A stretch of 64,000 bases of DNA, from contig CAWFDX010000001.1 of NCBI GenBank assembly GCA_963814645.1, positions 434,001 through 498,000 of the forward strand. The letters are read 5' to 3'. The stretch is from RYN-230 sp963814645 (GTDB lineage Bacteria; Actinomycetota; Actinomycetes; Streptosporangiales; Streptosporangiaceae). The position numbers were made by a program, and so were the translations under genes. The notes under the pieces were generated by a model, which worked only from the letters and a program-made list of their open reading frames with translations, was not told where the DNA came from and did no database searches. Positions 31,982-40,956 of the stretch are shown here, piece by piece; the first letter of the stretch is position 1, and each line of letters opens with the position of its first letter.

Positions 31982-34306
31982 ATGCCGCGTCAGCGCCCAA
32001 CGCCCCGCGGCCGGCTCAGGCAGCTGGCCGTGGCCGGCGTCATCGTGGCGCTGTCTGTGCTGGCCCCAGTCATGGCGGCCAGTGCCGGGATGACCGGTGC
32101 CGCCGCGACCGCCGCCAGCTCGGCCAGCGCGCAGCAGGTGACCGTGGCCATCACCTCGATCAGCCCGCAGATCGCCCGGCCTGGCCAGCGGGTCACCGTG
32201 TCCGGCACCGTCAGCAACCCCACCGGCAACACGGTGTCGGACCCCGCGGTGCAGCTCTGGTCCTCCACCGCCCGGTTCACCACGCGCAGCCAGCTGACCA
32301 GCTACGCGGCCGGGCAGCTGCAGATCGACAGCCCGGTGACCGGGGCAGTGGACCAGCTGGCCGGCACCCTGCGGCCCGGCACGACACGGCAATGGACGGT
32401 CACCGTGCCGGAGGCCACGCTGGGCTTTGCCAGCGGCTTCGGCGTCTACCCGCTGGCCGCCCAGCTCGACTCGGCGGGCCAGCCGCTGGCCGACGCGTAC
32501 ACGTTCCTGCCGTTCTGGCCGGGCAGCTCCAAGGCAGCCGGGCTGACCCGCCCGGACCAGGTGGCCTGGATCTGGCCGCTGATCGGGCAGCCGGAGCAGG
32601 CGGCCTGTCATTCGCTGCTCAACGACGGCCTGGCCACCAGCCTGGCCAGCACCGGCCGACTCGGCGGGCTGCTCACGGACGGCACCAGCCCGGTCGGGGT
32701 GGCCGCGAAGCTGACCTGGGCCATTGACCCCAGCCTGCTATCCAGCGCGGCCCTGATGGCCCACGCCTACCGGGTGGGCGGCACGCCGACCTGCACCAAT
32801 ACCTTGCCCAGGCGGGCCAGCCCAGCCGCGCAGGCCTGGCTGGCCAAGGTGCACACGCTGGCCCGGCAGCAGGACTTCTTCACCACCCCGTACGCGGACG
32901 TGGACGTGTCCGCACTGGCGCACGCCGGGCTGGACAACGACATGGCCCGGGCGCTGGACAAGGGCCGCGAGGTGGCGGCGGGCCAGAGCCAGCTTGGCGC
33001 CGTGCAGCAGCCGGCCAGCGGCCCACGTATCGACTGGCCCGCCGACGGCATCGCCGACTACGGGGTGCTCGGCAGCCTGGCCGCCAACGGGATCGGCGCG
33101 GTCGTGCTGAGCAGCAGCATGATGCCGCCGCGCCACCCGGTGCAGTACACGCCGAGCGCGATCACCTCGACCCCGGACGGGGTGAACGCGGGCCTGCAGG
33201 TGGCCCTGGCCGACAGCACGCTGACCCAGGTGCTGGCGGACGCGCCGACCGCGGCCAGCCCGTCGGCCGGTGCCACCTCACCGGCGGCGGCAGCGTTCGC
33301 CACCGAGCAGCGGTTCCTGGCCGAGACCGCGATGATCGCATCCGAGCAGCCCGGCCTGCCCCGCTCCGTGGTCGTCACCCCGCCCCGGCAGTGGAACCCG
33401 GCGCCGGGGCTGGCCAACGCCCTGCTGACCGAGACGGACAGCGCGCCCTGGCTGCAGCCGGCCAGCCTGAGCAGCCTGCTGGCCAAGCACTCCACCAAGG
33501 GCCAGGTGCCCCGCAAGCAGCCCCCGCCGCAGCAATACGGCCACGGCGAGCTGCACAAGTCGCTGCTGCGCAAGGTCCGCGACCTGGAGGCGGCGATCCG
33601 GGTGCAGGCCAGCGTGCTGGGCGAACGGCCCGCGAAGTACCTGTCCGGCGCCGTGGCGGCGATCGAGTCCTCGGCCTGGCGCGGCGACCCGGCCCAGGCC
33701 AAGCATCTGCTGGCCTGGGTGTCCGCCTTCGTTACCGCCCGGTCCCACCTGGTGCACATCATCCAGGGCGGCGGCCAGGTCACGCTGACCGGCAAGTCCG
33801 GGCCGGTGCCGGTGTCCATCGTGAACAAGATGGGCCAGCCGGTCACCGTCCGGCTGGTGGTCCAGGCCCCGGCCAGCCGGCTGACCATCCTGTACAAGTC
33901 GGTCCCGATCACCATCGGCAAGTTCGAGCAGAAGACCGTCGCGGTGAAGGTGCGCTCGTCGGTCGCGGGCTCGACCGTGGTCAAGCTGAGCCTGCAGGCA
34001 CCGAACGGAGCCCCGCTGCCCGGGCCCGGGGCTCAGATCACGGTGGACGCGACGCACTTCGGCACCGAGGCACTGGTCATCATCGCGGTGGCCTGCGGAC
34101 TGTTCGTGATCACCTCGGCCGTCCGGGCGGTGCGCCGCGGCATGCGCGGCCCGCCCAGCAGCTCCGCAGGTCAGGACGCTACTCCCGCGGATCCGGCCGG
34201 ATCGCCGGACGAAACGGATACGGTCAACAGGAAGCCCGCGGACGCCGAAACGCACGAGGAGCCGGATGAATACGCCAGCGCCCCAGGCTGGGTGGAGCGG
34301 CCCTGA
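31982..34306 (+). CDS. DUF6049 family secreted/membrane-anchored protein
   Basis: A 774-residue protein with an N-terminal signal (LAVAGVIVALSVLAPVMAASA), a large extracellular Ala/Thr-rich region beginning with an Ig-like strand segment (ITSISPQIARPGQRVTVSG), and one C-terminal membrane helix (ALVIIAVACGLFVITSAVRA). A basic then acidic cytoplasmic tail follows. It is the DUF6049 protein that precedes murJ throughout Actinobacteria. Its end overlaps the murJ start by 41 bp, so the two are co-translated. A role in envelope assembly is inferred from context only. It diverges from the CCA enzyme gene across 90 bp. Confidence 0.88.
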   Translation: MPRQRPTPRGRLRQLAVAGVIVALSVLAPVMAASAGMTGAAATAASSASAQQVTVAITSISPQIARPGQRVTVSGTVSNPTGNTVSDPAVQLWSSTARFTTRSQLTSYAAGQLQIDSPVTGAVDQLAGTLRPGTTRQWTVTVPEATLGFASGFGVYPLAAQLDSAGQPLADAYTFLPFWPGSSKAAGLTRPDQVAWIWPLIGQPEQAACHSLLNDGLATSLASTGRLGGLLTDGTSPVGVAAKLTWAIDPSLLSSAALMAHAYRVGGTPTCTNTLPRRASPAAQAWLAKVHTLARQQDFFTTPYADVDVSALAHAGLDNDMARALDKGREVAAGQSQLGAVQQPASGPRIDWPADGIADYGVLGSLAANGIGAVVLSSSMMPPRHPVQYTPSAITSTPDGVNAGLQVALADSTLTQVLADAPTAASPSAGATSPAAAAFATEQRFLAETAMIASEQPGLPRSVVVTPPRQWNPAPGLANALLTETDSAPWLQPASLSSLLAKHSTKGQVPRKQPPPQQYGHGELHKSLLRKVRDLEAAIRVQASVLGERPAKYLSGAVAAIESSAWRGDPAQAKHLLAWVSAFVTARSHLVHIIQGGGQVTLTGKSGPVPVSIVNKMGQPVTVRLVVQAPASRLTILYKSVPITIGKFEQKTVAVKVRSSVAGSTVVKLSLQAPNGAPLPGPGAQITVDATHFGTEALVIIAVACGLFVITSAVRAVRRGMRGPPSSSAGQDATPADPAGSPDETDTVNRKPADAETHEEPDEYASAPGWVERP

Positions 34307-36314
34307 CCGTGGCCGCGGCCCCGGGCGCCGCCGCGCACCAGGACGTCGCCGCGCCACCGGGCGCCCCACCCAGGCCGGTGCTGACCAGGGCTATCGCGAC
34401 CCCGACCCGCAGCCGACCCGCGACTACCGCGACCCGCAGGTGACCCAGCCCTACCCCGATCCCCAGTATCGCGATCCCCAGTATCGCGATCCGCGGCAGC
34501 CGAGCCCGCGGGAGCCCGCGGTCTGGCCGGGCGAGGCCTATCCGGCACCCGGCCGGGCCGGCTACCGCGATTACCCGCCGCCGCAGGTCCCCGGCTACGA
34601 GGACCCCGGCTACCCGGACCCCGGGCAGCAGCCGCCGCCCCCGCCGCCGACCCAAGCCACACCCACTGACCAGGGGCCCCCATCGCCGGAAGGCCGTGGT
34701 CCGGAAGGCCCCAGCCTGGTCCGGTCCAGCAGCGTGATGGCCATCGGCACGCTGGCCTCCCGCGGCACCGGCTTCCTGCGCACCCTGCTGACCGTCTACG
34801 CGCTCGGCGCTATCGGCGTGGCCAACTCGTACAACAACGCCAACACGCTGCCCAACGCGGTCTACGACCTGATGCTCGGCGGCATTCTGAGCGCGGTGGT
34901 GGTGCCGCTGCTGGTCAGCGCGGCCAAGCGGAACACCGATCGCGGCGAGGCGTACACCCAGCGGATGTTCACCCTGGCCACCATCGCGCTGTTCGCTCTC
35001 ACCCTGGTCGCCACGCTGGCCGCGAGCCTGCTGGTCGGGCTGTACGCGCACGCGCTGACCGGCGCCGAGCGCAACCTCACGGTGATCTTCGCCTACTTCT
35101 TCATCCCGCAGATCTTCTTCTATGGGGTCAGCTCGATGGCCGGCGGGGTGCTCAACTCGCGGGGCAGCTTCGCGGCGCCGATGTGGACGCCGGTGCTGAA
35201 CAACCTCGTGGTCATCCTCGTCCTGCTGCTGTTCATGGCCACCGGCGGCATCGGCACCAACCCATCAGACATCTCAACCGCCCAGGTCCAACTGCTCGGC
35301 TTCGGCACCACGCTGGGCATCATCGTGCAAACCGCTGCGCTCATCCCCGCGCTGCGACGAGTCGGCTTCCGCTGGCGGCCCCGGTTCGACTTCCGGCGGA
35401 CGGAGGTGGCCGAGATCCGCCGGATGGCCGCCCCGCTGTTCGGCTACATCGTCACCACCCAGGTGTCCTTCCTGGTCGTGCAGAACGTGGCGAATGCCGC
35501 GTCCAACCATGTGGCCTCGGACTCGTTCTCCACCTACACCTACGCCTGGATGCTGTTCCAGCTGCCGTACGCGGTGGTCGGCGTCTCGGTGATCACCGCC
35601 CTGCTGCCCCGGATGAGCGCGCACGCCGCGGAACGCCGCTTCGCGCTGGTCCGTAGCGATTTCTCCACCGGCGTCCGGCTTTCCTCGGCCGTTGTCGTGC
35701 CCGCCGCTCTGCTGCTCATCGTGCTGGGTGGGCCGTTGGCCGAGTTCCTGTTCGGCCTCGTGCACGGCAGCACCACGGTGGCGGAGAACCGCTACATCGG
35801 CGAGGTGTTCGGCGCCTTCTCGCTGTTCCTGGTCCCGTACATGATGTTCCAGCTGCTGCTGCGAGTGTTCTACGCGCTGCACGACAGCCGGACACCCATG
35901 TTCATCGGCGTCGCGACCATGATCGTCAACAGCGGCATCAGCCTGCTCTCGCTCTACCTGCTGCCGGCCGGCCATGTGGTGGAAGGGCTCGGCGTGGCCT
36001 TCGGCCTGGGTAACCTGGCCGGCGCCATCGTGGCCTGGCGGATCGCCAGCCGACGGCTGGGCGGCCTAGCCGGCCACGAGATCAGCCGCACCCTGGTGCG
36101 GATGCACCTGGCCGCGCTGCCCGCCCTGCTGTTCGCCTGGGCGGTCACCTTCATGGTCGGCGTGCTGCTGGCGGCCGGCCCGGCCTACGGGCTGTGCACC
36201 GTCGTGCTGGGCGGCGGCGGCGGGCTGTTCCTGTACTTCCTGTTCTGCCGCGCGCTGCACGTGAGCGAAGTCACTGACCTGCTCGGCAGCGTGCGAGCCC
36301 GGCTGGGCCGGTGA
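34266..36314 (+). CDS. murJ: Lipid II flippase MurJ with long N-terminal extension
   Basis: The 682-residue protein has about 150 disordered Pro/Arg/Tyr-rich residues with short repeats (DPQYRDPQYRDP). The MurJ core follows (SVMAIGTLASRGTGFLRTLL start, NTLPNAVYDLMLGGILSAVVV, about 14 membrane helices). It moves lipid II across the membrane for peptidoglycan synthesis. In Mycobacterium the homologue is fused at its C-terminus to a pseudokinase; here it ends after the membrane core and the pseudokinase is a separate gene 212 bp downstream. ATG 34266 overlaps the DUF6049 gene by 41 bp. Confidence 0.92.
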   Translation: MNTPAPQAGWSGPDRGRGPGRRRAPGRRRATGRPTQAGADQGYRDPDPQPTRDYRDPQVTQPYPDPQYRDPQYRDPRQPSPREPAVWPGEAYPAPGRAGYRDYPPPQVPGYEDPGYPDPGQQPPPPPPTQATPTDQGPPSPEGRGPEGPSLVRSSSVMAIGTLASRGTGFLRTLLTVYALGAIGVANSYNNANTLPNAVYDLMLGGILSAVVVPLLVSAAKRNTDRGEAYTQRMFTLATIALFALTLVATLAASLLVGLYAHALTGAERNLTVIFAYFFIPQIFFYGVSSMAGGVLNSRGSFAAPMWTPVLNNLVVILVLLLFMATGGIGTNPSDISTAQVQLLGFGTTLGIIVQTAALIPALRRVGFRWRPRFDFRRTEVAEIRRMAAPLFGYIVTTQVSFLVVQNVANAASNHVASDSFSTYTYAWMLFQLPYAVVGVSVITALLPRMSAHAAERRFALVRSDFSTGVRLSSAVVVPAALLLIVLGGPLAEFLFGLVHGSTTVAENRYIGEVFGAFSLFLVPYMMFQLLLRVFYALHDSRTPMFIGVATMIVNSGISLLSLYLLPAGHVVEGLGVAFGLGNLAGAIVAWRIASRRLGGLAGHEISRTLVRMHLAALPALLFAWAVTFMVGVLLAAGPAYGLCTVVLGGGGGLFLYFLFCRALHVSEVTDLLGSVRARLGR

Positions 36315-36349
36315 GATGGAAATTGCAGGAGTGATTCTGCCAGCTACCG

Positions 36350-36376
36350 GGAACCGAACATGGTGTCTCTCACGTG
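36350..36376 (+). promoter_or_regulatory. Possible ECF-sigma promoter upstream of pseudokinase-sigM
   Basis: GGAAC at 36350-36354, an 18-bp spacer, then CGTG at 36373-36376 resembles ECF sigma promoters (GGAAC-N16-18-cGTT). It lies about 150 bp before the pseudokinase start and would permit SigM autoregulation. This is a pattern match only. Confidence 0.3.
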
Positions 36377-36526
36377 TAACGGTTTGCGGTGGTAGGGCAC
36401 GCAGAACGCGCCGGGCCACCGCGCGCGGCTTAGCATGGTGTACGGCACCACGATGAACCGCAGCACGATGCTGGTAGATCCGGGGGCTCGGAAGGAGGGT
36501 CGGGAGCCTGCCCCTCCTGCGTACTT

Positions 36527-38044
36527 ATGAGCACCTTTATCTCAGAACCTGGTACCCGGCTCGGCGGGCGCTACCGCCTCGAGGACCGGATCGACGACAG
36601 CGGCGGCTGGTCGGCCTGGAAGGCCATTGACGAGACGCTGGCCCGGCCGGTCTCGGTCCTCACATTCGCGCCGGGTTTCCCGCGGATCCGTGAGGTGCTC
36701 ACTGCGGCACGCGCCGCGAGCAGGCTCACCGACGCGCGGCTGGCCCAGGTGTTCGACGTCGAGGACGACTGGGATTCGGCCTACGTGGTGATGGAGTGGG
36801 TGGCCGGCGACTCGCTGGACGACCTGCTCGCGGACGGCCCACTGGAGCCCGCGCGGGGCGCGGAGATCGTGGCCGAGGCGGCCGAGGCGCTGGCCGCGGC
36901 GCACGCGGCCGGGGTGGCCCACCTCTGCCTGACCCCGCAGTCGCTGCGCTGGACGCCGGGCGGCGGGGTGAAGGTGACCGGCACCGGCATCGACGCGGCG
37001 CTGGCCGACGTGACGGCGGACGATCCGGCCCTGGCCGACACCCGCGGCCTGGCCATGCTGCTGTACGCGGCGCTGACCCGGTACTGGCCCGGCCCGGGCA
37101 TGGGCAGCCTGCCGCCCGCCCCGCTGGCCGACGGCAAGCCGTGCAGCCCGCACCAGGTCTGCGCGGGCGTCCCGGCGTCCATCGACGAAGTGACCTGCCA
37201 GGCCCTGTTCCAGCTGGAGCGGCGCCGGGGCCCGGTGCTGACCACTCCCGGCCTGTTCGCGGACGCGCTGTTCGAGGTCATCCCGGCCCCGATGGCCCCG
37301 CCGCCGGCCGCTGCGCCGGCGTACAGCTTCACCCAGGAGTACCAGCCCGACTCCGGGCCCGCCGAGTACGGCGGTGGCGGCGGCGCCTGGGCACCGGCAC
37401 CACACCAGCAGCAGCGCCGCCGGCCGCCCCGGCCGGCGGGCAGCCGGACGCCGGGCAGCCGGGCCGTCATCGCGCTGATCGTGCTGCTCGTGCTGGCCGC
37501 GATCGGCACCGGGCTGTACAGCCTGAGCCGCCACAATGGCGGCGGGAGCGCCTCGCCGGGCACCTCGGCCAGCGGTCACTCGTCCAGCCCGGTCGCCAAC
37601 ACCGTGCTCACCCCGGTCAACGCCACCGCATCGGACAACGCCGCCCAGGCCCGGGGCGCTTTCGCCACCAACCCGGCGAATGCCTGGAACACCCAGTTCT
37701 ACCTGAACAACCCGGTGTTCGGCGGCCTGAAGAGCGGCACTGGCCTGCTGCTAGACATGGGTAAGTCTGTCACCCTGAGCTCGGTCCAGCTGACGTTCGG
37801 CCCGACCGCGGGCACGAACCTGACCATCGAGATCGGCAACCAGCCCGGGCTAACCCCTGGCGCCGGCTTCACCAAGATCGCCAAAGAGAAGAACGTCGGC
37901 TCGGGCACCCAGACGTTCCAGACCAGCCACTCGGCGTCCGGCCGCTACGTGCTGATCTGGTTCACCAAGCTGCCACCGCTGGCCGGCAGCGGCAACAAGT
38001 TCGAGGCGTTCGTCTCCGGCGCCGTCCTGCGCGGATCGGGCTGA
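36527..38044 (+). CDS. Membrane pseudokinase of the MurJ-FhaA type
   Basis: A 505-residue protein. Residues 1-270 have a protein-kinase-like fold (GTRLGGRYRLEDRI, VVMEWVAGDSLDDLLADGPL) but lack catalytic residues: the VAIK lysine region is RPVSVLTFA, HRD is replaced by HLCLTPQSL and DFG by VTGTGID. A Pro/Tyr-rich linker, one membrane helix (VIALIVLLVLAAIGTGLYSL) and a C-terminal extracellular beta domain (NNPVFGGLKSGTG, SVQLTFGPTAGTNL) follow. In Mycobacterium the equivalent region is fused to MviN/MurJ and binds the FHA protein FhaA when phosphorylated. By analogy it may regulate MurJ. sigM starts 3 bp after its stop. Confidence 0.88.
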   Translation: MSTFISEPGTRLGGRYRLEDRIDDSGGWSAWKAIDETLARPVSVLTFAPGFPRIREVLTAARAASRLTDARLAQVFDVEDDWDSAYVVMEWVAGDSLDDLLADGPLEPARGAEIVAEAAEALAAAHAAGVAHLCLTPQSLRWTPGGGVKVTGTGIDAALADVTADDPALADTRGLAMLLYAALTRYWPGPGMGSLPPAPLADGKPCSPHQVCAGVPASIDEVTCQALFQLERRRGPVLTTPGLFADALFEVIPAPMAPPPAAAPAYSFTQEYQPDSGPAEYGGGGGAWAPAPHQQQRRRPPRPAGSRTPGSRAVIALIVLLVLAAIGTGLYSLSRHNGGGSASPGTSASGHSSSPVANTVLTPVNATASDNAAQARGAFATNPANAWNTQFYLNNPVFGGLKSGTGLLLDMGKSVTLSSVQLTFGPTAGTNLTIEIGNQPGLTPGAGFTKIAKEKNVGSGTQTFQTSHSASGRYVLIWFTKLPPLAGSGNKFEAFVSGAVLRGSG

Positions 38045-38047
38045 CCC

Positions 38048-38692
38048 ATGGCGGGCCAGCGCGGCCCCGCGCTGTCTGGCGGGTGGGGCGTGCCGCAAGC
38101 TGAGCCGTCCGACGCCGAGTTGCTGCGCCGCCATGTGACCGGCGACGCAGAGGCGTTCGGCCAATTGTTCCTGCGCCACCGTGATCGCTTGTGGGCGGTG
38201 GCGCTACGGACCATGGGCGACGCGGACGAGGCCGCCGATGCCCTGCAGGACGCGATGATCTCAGCGTTCCGGCGCGCGGCGGACTTCCGTGGCGACTCGG
38301 CCGTGACCACCTGGCTGCACCGGATCGTGGTGAACGCCTGCCTGGACCGGATGCGCCGCCGCGCCGCGCGGCCGGTCGCTGGCGGGGAGCATGGCCTGGA
38401 CCTGCTGGCCCGGACCCCGCAGGCCGCCCCGGACCAGGACGTCGCGCTGGACGTGCTGGCCGCGCTGCGCACGCTGGTCCCGGAGCAGCGGGCCGCGCTG
38501 GTCATGGTGGACATGCTCGGCTACTCGGTGGCGGATACCGCGGAGATTCTGGGCGTCTCGCCGGGCACGGTGAAGAGCCGGTGCGCCCGCGGCCGGGCCC
38601 GGCTGCTGCCACAACTCGCACATCTGCGGAACCAGCCGGGCGTACGGCGCGTCTCACCTCCAGCGGAAGGAGCGGGTGAAGGCCAGTCATGA
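38048..38692 (+). CDS. sigM: ECF RNA polymerase sigma factor SigM
   Basis: A 214-residue ECF sigma factor: region 2 at about residues 25-95 (AFGQLFLRHRDRLWAVALRT, DAMISAFRRAADFRG, TTWLHRIVVNACLDRMRRR) and region 4 at about 135-190 (LRTLVPEQRAALVMVDMLGY, SVADTAEILGVSPGTVKSR). It directs polymerase to stress promoters; in Streptomyces and Mycobacterium SigM sits in this same place. Its stop overlaps the anti-sigma start by 4 bp (ATGA). The position between pseudokinase and thioredoxin genes is conserved. Confidence 0.93.
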   Translation: MAGQRGPALSGGWGVPQAEPSDAELLRRHVTGDAEAFGQLFLRHRDRLWAVALRTMGDADEAADALQDAMISAFRRAADFRGDSAVTTWLHRIVVNACLDRMRRRAARPVAGGEHGLDLLARTPQAAPDQDVALDVLAALRTLVPEQRAALVMVDMLGYSVADTAEILGVSPGTVKSRCARGRARLLPQLAHLRNQPGVRRVSPPAEGAGEGQS

Positions 38693-39541
38693 GAGGGCAC
38701 GTGGACGCGGAGTCCCTGGCGCTGTACGCCGAGGGAGAGCTCAGCCGCGGGCCGGACCGCGCGGGTCCGGGCCCACCTGTCCGGCTGCCCGGACTGTGCC
38801 GCCACCCTGGCCGAACTGGCCGAGGTGACCACCCAGCTCAGCCACGTACCGGCGCCGTCGATGCCGTCTGTGGTGGCGGCCCGGCTGGACGCCGCGCTGA
38901 GCGCCGAAGCGGCGCACCGCGCGGCCATACCGCCCGTGCCGAGTGCGCCCGCGCCGCGGCCGCCGCGGCGCAACCCGCACTGGTCCCCGGCCGGGCTGCG
39001 CATCCTGGCAGGCACGGCGGTGACCCTGGTGGTCGCGGGCGGGGTCGGCTATGCGGTCAGCCAGTTCGCCGGGTCCGGCTCGTCCGGCAGCCCGTCAACC
39101 GCCAGTGCGCCCAATGCCCATCGCTCCGCGGCCCAGGCCGCGCCAAACATCTCCGCGGGCTCCACGGGCGGGCACGCAAGGAAGCCGCACGCCGGCCCGT
39201 ACATCCCCGCAGACACCACCCGGTACGTCTCGACCCGCACCAATTACCAGCGCGGCACGCTCGCCACGCAGGGCAAGAAGGTGCTGGCGGAGTACGGCGT
39301 GAGCGGGCTCAGCGGGCCGGGCATGCTACCTGCCGATAGCGTTACGGCCCAGGTACGCACGTGTGTCGGCCAGGCCGCCCACGGGCACTCGGTGCTTGTC
39401 GTGGATCAGGCCCGGTACCAGCACCACGCAGCCATCATCATCATCCTGGGCAACCCGGACACGATCGTCGCGGTCAGCCCCTCCTGCGCACCGCTGCAGT
39501 CCGCGCGGTTGCCTGTGACTTCGGGCTCGGCCACGAGATAA
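38689..39541 (+). pseudogene. Anti-sigma factor of SigM (zinc-finger type), frame interrupted
   Basis: The first frame reads HVDAESLALYAEGELSRGPD, the first half of a zf-HC2 anti-sigma domain. At about 38757 the match moves one base to the frame reading ARVRAHLSGCPDCAATLAEL, with the H-x3-C-x2-C zinc ligands. That frame continues through a membrane helix (LRILAGTAVTLVVAGGVGYA) and an extracellular domain to 39541. Both halves look fully conserved, so a single extra C in the sequence, or a recent mutation, is likely. If real, SigM would be unrestrained. The product would hold SigM at the membrane and corresponds to RsmA/Rv3912. Confidence 0.75.
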
Positions 39542-39624
39542 TGCCGGTGAGGGGGGATGGGCTCCCGGGAATCTGTGCGCCCTAGGATCGGTTGACACCC
39601 CCGGAACGGGAAGGGCGATCAGAC

Positions 39625-40551
39625 GTGGTACGGGATGTCATCATCATCGGCTCGGGTCCTGCTGGCTACACGGCAGCGGTCTATGCGGCGCGGGCCAAGC
39701 TGTCCCCGCTCGTGTTCGAGGGGTCGGTGACCGCGGGCGGTGCTCTCATGCAGACCACCGACGTGGAAAACTTCCCCGGCTTCCCGGACGGCGTGCTCGG
39801 CCCTGACCTGATGGACTCGATGCGCAAGCAGGCCGAGCGGTTCGGCGCCGAGCTCATCGCCGACGACGTGACCGAGGTCAACCTGGCCGCCACGCCCAAG
39901 GTGGTCAAGACGGCCAGCGAGACGTACCAGGCCCGCACGGTGATCGTGGCCACCGGCTCGCGCTACCGCGAGCTGGTCGTGGACGGCGAGAAGCGGCTGT
40001 CCGGGCACGGCGTGTCCTGGTGCGCGACCTGTGACGGCTTCTTCTTCCGTGAGCTCGACATCGCCGTGGTCGGCGGGGGTGACTCGGCCATGGAGGAGGC
40101 CACCTTCCTGACCCGGTTCGCCAAGTCGGTGACCATCATCCACCGCCGTGACCAGCTGCGCGCGTCCAAGATCATGCAGGACCGGGCGTTCGCCAACCCG
40201 AAGATCAAGTTCCAGTGGAACAGCGAGGTCGTCGAGGTGCTGGGCGACAGCAAGGTCAGCGGCCTGCGGCTGCGCGGCACGCAGACCGGCGAGGAGAGCA
40301 CGATCGAGGTGCAAGGCCTGTTCGTGGCGATCGGGCACGACCCGCGCAGCGAGCTGTTCGCCGGCCAGCTGCCGATGGACAAGGAGGGCTACCTCCTGGT
40401 CGAGCAGCCGAGCACGCGCACCGGCGTGGACGGGGTCTTCGCCTGCGGCGACGTGGTCGACCATACGTACCGCCAGGCCGTCACGGCCGCGGGCACCGGG
40501 TGTGCCGCGTCGCTGGACGCCGAGCGGTGGCTAGCGGACCACGAGTCCTGA
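39625..40551 (+). CDS. trxB: Thioredoxin reductase
   Basis: From GTG 39625 (about 11 bp after GGGAAGG) the protein is 308 residues. It has the FAD site VIIIGSGPAGYTAAVYAARA, redox pair Cys133-Ala-Thr-Cys136 in WCATCDG, NADPH-binding VVGGGDSAMEEATFL, and FAD site 2 GVFACGDVVDHTYRQAVTAAG. It reduces thioredoxin with NADPH in the cytoplasm. trxA follows 32 bp later in the same operon. A longer frame to TTG 39592 lacks support. Confidence 0.95.
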   Translation: MVRDVIIIGSGPAGYTAAVYAARAKLSPLVFEGSVTAGGALMQTTDVENFPGFPDGVLGPDLMDSMRKQAERFGAELIADDVTEVNLAATPKVVKTASETYQARTVIVATGSRYRELVVDGEKRLSGHGVSWCATCDGFFFRELDIAVVGGGDSAMEEATFLTRFAKSVTIIHRRDQLRASKIMQDRAFANPKIKFQWNSEVVEVLGDSKVSGLRLRGTQTGEESTIEVQGLFVAIGHDPRSELFAGQLPMDKEGYLLVEQPSTRTGVDGVFACGDVVDHTYRQAVTAAGTGCAASLDAERWLADHES

Positions 40552-40583
40552 GCAGTCCGAACAACGGGAAGGAAACAACCGCC

Positions 40584-40907
40584 GTGGGCGCAACCAAAGT
40601 CGTGACCGATGCGACTTTCGATGCCGAGGTCGTCAAGAACAGCAAGCCGGTCATCGTGGATTACTGGGCCGAGTGGTGCGGCCCGTGCCGCCAGGTTGCC
40701 CCGGTCCTCGAGGAGATCGCCAAGGAGCACGCCGACAAGATCGACGTGGTCAAGCTGAACATCGAGGAGAACCCGCAGACCGCGCAGAAGTACGGGATCA
40801 TGCTGATCCCGACGCTGAACGTGTTCTCCGGCGGCGAGGTTGTCAAGCAGGTGGTCGGGGCCAAGTCCAAGTCCGCCCTGCTCAAGGAACTTGCCGACTT
40901 CATCTGA
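40584..40907 (+). CDS. trxA: Thioredoxin
   Basis: A 107-residue protein with active site WCGPC (Cys32, Cys35), VDYWAEWCG before it and the cis-Pro loop MLIPTLNVFSGGE. GTG at 40584 follows GGGAAGGAAA. It accepts electrons from TrxB, encoded just upstream, and reduces cytoplasmic disulfides such as those of ribonucleotide reductase and possibly redox-sensitive anti-sigma factors. The frame is open further upstream (antisense-like extension from trxB) but that part is not thioredoxin. Confidence 0.95.
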   Translation: MGATKVVTDATFDAEVVKNSKPVIVDYWAEWCGPCRQVAPVLEEIAKEHADKIDVVKLNIEENPQTAQKYGIMLIPTLNVFSGGEVVKQVVGAKSKSALLKELADFI

Positions 40908-40956
40908 GCCGGCCGCGCCGGGTACTGGCCCGGACATCCGGACGCTGGCGTCCAGC

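Noticed and set aside
31892..32611. N-terminal extension of the CCA enzyme frame to 742 codons
   Set aside because: The upstream part is antisense to the DUF6049 signal-peptide region. CCA-enzyme homology begins only at the Met at 31891.
36366..36380. Third parS site
   Set aside because: CTCTCACGTGTAAC shares only part of the palindrome, with several mismatches in the core.
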